Positions 4,524 to 6,097 of a stretch of DNA of 6,097 bases are shown one piece after another. Origin of the DNA: an uncultured Phycisphaerales bacterium (GTDB lineage Bacteria > Planctomycetota > Phycisphaerae > Sedimentisphaerales > Anaerobacaceae); the NCBI GenBank assembly GCA_937868145.1, contig CALMMH010000506.1, forward strand, positions 1 through 6,097, written 5' to 3'. How positions within the stretch are numbered: position 1 is the stretch's first letter; each line of letters opens with the position of its first letter. The notes beneath the pieces are model-generated. The model saw only the letters and a list, made by a program, of their open reading frames with translations, had not been told where the DNA came from and ran no database searches. The translations under genes were made by a program, and so were the position numbers.

Positions 4524-6097
4524 ACATCTGCTCGACCACGGCGATGCCCAACAGAACGCTCAGGCCGTGGCGGATCGTTCGGGCCGTCTGATCGCACAGC
4601 AGCAACCGCGTGGGACGGCTCTCCGGCGACGCGTCGAGGACCGGGCAATTCGTATAAAAGCCACTGAATTTCTGGGCCAGTTCGTACAGATAGGCCGTCA
4701 GGTAGTTCGGCCGGTAATCGCCGATCGCCGATTCGAGCGCTTCGTTATAGCGAACGAGGTGCTTGGCGAGATCCAGTTCGCTCGGTTCGCTCAGGTTCAG
4801 CGATCTGGCGCTCTGCAACTCGCGGTGGATGTCCACGCCCTTGCTCTGGGCCTTTCGCTCGATGGATCGGACGCGGGCGTAGGCGTACTGCATGTAGGGA
4901 GCGGTATTGCCGTCCATGGCGAGCATCTTGTCGAAGCTGAAGACGTAATCGCTGGTCCGGCTGTTCGAGTAATCCGCGTACTTGACCGCGCCGATGCCGA
5001 CGGCCTGGGCGACGTCGTCCTTTTCCTTTTGGGAAAGGTCCGGGTTCTTCTCTTTGACGACGGCCTTGGCCCGCTCGACGGCCTCGTCAAGCAACTCCTT
5101 GAGTTTGACGTTCTCGCCGGAGCGGGTCTTGAGCGGTTTGCCGTCCTCGCCCAGGACGCTGCCGAAGGTGACGTGGACCAAGTCGATCTTCCGTCCGTCG
5201 CGGGTGTCCCAGCCGGCCATCTCGGCCACGTTGAAGAGCATCTGAAAGTGCTGGATCTGCCGGGCGTCGGTGACATAGACGATCCGGTCGGCCTTGAGCT
5301 CGTTGATCCTGTACCGCATCGCTGCCAAGTCCGTCGTTGCATAAAGAAACGCGCCGTCGGACTTCTGAATGATGAAGGGCAGGGGCTCGCCATCCTTGGT
5401 CTTGAACCCCGGCGGGAACACGCAGATCGCGCCGTCCGACTCGACCGCCAAGCCCGCCTTCTGCAGATCCGCCACCACGGCGGGAAGTTTGTCGTTGTAG
5501 AAACTCTCGCCGCGGACGTCGTCCTCCGTAAGTCGCACCACCAAGCGGTCATAGATCTCTTGGGATTCCTCAAGCGACGCCTGAACGATGCTTCGCCAGA
5601 ACGCAAGGGCGTCGGGATCTCCGCTTTGCAGTTTCACGACCCAGTCGCGAGACTCCTTGGCGAACTGCGGATCCGCATCGTAGACTTGCTTGGCTTTCCG
5701 ATACAGCTCTTCCATGTCGGCGACCGACAGATCGTTCCGCAGGGGCTCAGCCGCTGGTTGCGATTTTGTCGTTCGATGCTCGATAATGTAGCGAATGAGC
5801 ATGCCGAACTGGGTGCCCCAGTCGCCGATGTGATTTTGGCGGATGACCTTGTGGCCCTCGAACTCCAGGAGCCGACAGAGGCTGTCGCCGATGATCGTGC
5901 TACGCAGATGGCCCACGTGCATCTGCTTGGCGACGTTCGGACTGGAGAAATCCACGACGACGGTCTGAGGCGAGGCCGTCGCTGGAATGCCGAGTCGGTC
6001 GCCGTCCTCGTCCGCGATGCGGAGCAGCTCCGATGCCACGTACTGCGGTTTGAGCCGCAGGTTGATGAAGCCCGGCCCGGCGATCTCGACGCGCGCC
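4522..6097 (-). CDS. argS: Arginyl-tRNA synthetase (5' partial)
   Basis: The last 524 residues are visible; the N-terminal portion lies beyond the right edge, because the frame stays open to 6097. ArgRS is a class I aminoacyl-tRNA synthetase that charges tRNA-Arg in the cytosol. The window opens in the junction motif AGPGFIN (visible residues 6-12) after the N-terminal add-on domain. The catalytic Rossmann fold follows, with SSPNVAKQMHVGHLRSTIIGD; its HVGH (60-63, DNA 5908-5919) is the HIGH-box variant typical of ArgRS. Then come FGSVLGEDGKPLKTRSGE (KTRSGE at 323-328, DNA 5113-5130), the family's relaxed KMSKS counterpart, and GNTAPYMQYAYARVRSIERK. The end is a DALR-type helical anticodon-binding domain, closing with RHGLSVLLGIAVVEQM. 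An internal GTG at 6039 is not the start, since conserved residues precede it. I see no frameshift or lost catalytic motif. Confidence 0.97.
   Translation of the reverse strand, partial: ARVEIAGPGFINLRLKPQYVASELLRIADEDGDRLGIPATASPQTVVVDFSSPNVAKQMHVGHLRSTIIGDSLCRLLEFEGHKVIRQNHIGDWGTQFGMLIRYIIEHRTTKSQPAAEPLRNDLSVADMEELYRKAKQVYDADPQFAKESRDWVVKLQSGDPDALAFWRSIVQASLEESQEIYDRLVVRLTEDDVRGESFYNDKLPAVVADLQKAGLAVESDGAICVFPPGFKTKDGEPLPFIIQKSDGAFLYATTDLAAMRYRINELKADRIVYVTDARQIQHFQMLFNVAEMAGWDTRDGRKIDLVHVTFGSVLGEDGKPLKTRSGENVKLKELLDEAVERAKAVVKEKNPDLSQKEKDDVAQAVGIGAVKYADYSNSRTSDYVFSFDKMLAMDGNTAPYMQYAYARVRSIERKAQSKGVDIHRELQSARSLNLSEPSELDLAKHLVRYNEALESAIGDYRPNYLTAYLYELAQKFSGFYTNCPVLDASPESRPTRLLLCDQTARTIRHGLSVLLGIAVVEQM

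Overview
The window looks like chromosomal DNA of a GC-rich planctomycete-type bacterium, probably a Phycisphaerae or Sedimentisphaerales relative. I infer this from two repeat families that I associate with such genomes from memory: units that read out of frame as 'HGRDARATG' and as 'ETKPIS'. A receiver-like/SpoIIE phosphatase architecture fits the same group. No database search was possible.

Layout. Positions 1-908 hold the tail of a rightward hypothetical gene that runs without a stop into about 700 bp of palindromic dispersed repeats. All other convincing genes read leftward. From right to left they are: argS (arginyl-tRNA synthetase, 5' end cut by the window edge); yjbQ/UPF0047, 10 nt behind argS and with its Shine-Dalgarno sequence overlapping the argS stop; an 824-bp stretch with no convincing gene; yggS (PLP homeostasis protein); a nested palindromic element of about 171 bp starting 2 nt after the yggS stop; and a PP2C/SpoIIE-type (RsbU-like) serine/threonine phosphatase with a degenerate receiver-like N-terminus.

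The protein genes are mostly housekeeping. argS and yjbQ look like one transcription unit. yggS and the phosphatase are separated by 295 bp that contain the palindromic element, so co-transcription is uncertain.

The most unusual signal is the element at 2381-2551. A 26-bp outer inverted repeat encloses two strong hairpins placed symmetrically about the centre. Their apical loops are inverted copies of one 8-mer (7 of 8 identical) and could pair with each other. Their stems differ almost completely in sequence, yet each is self-complementary. That pattern suggests a structure maintained by compensatory change: an unrecognised structured RNA, a REP/BIME-like or MITE-like element, or a protein-binding cruciform. 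The long intergenic stretch at 3277-4100 holds a plausible rightward promoter and some weaker foldable sequence, but nothing I can name.
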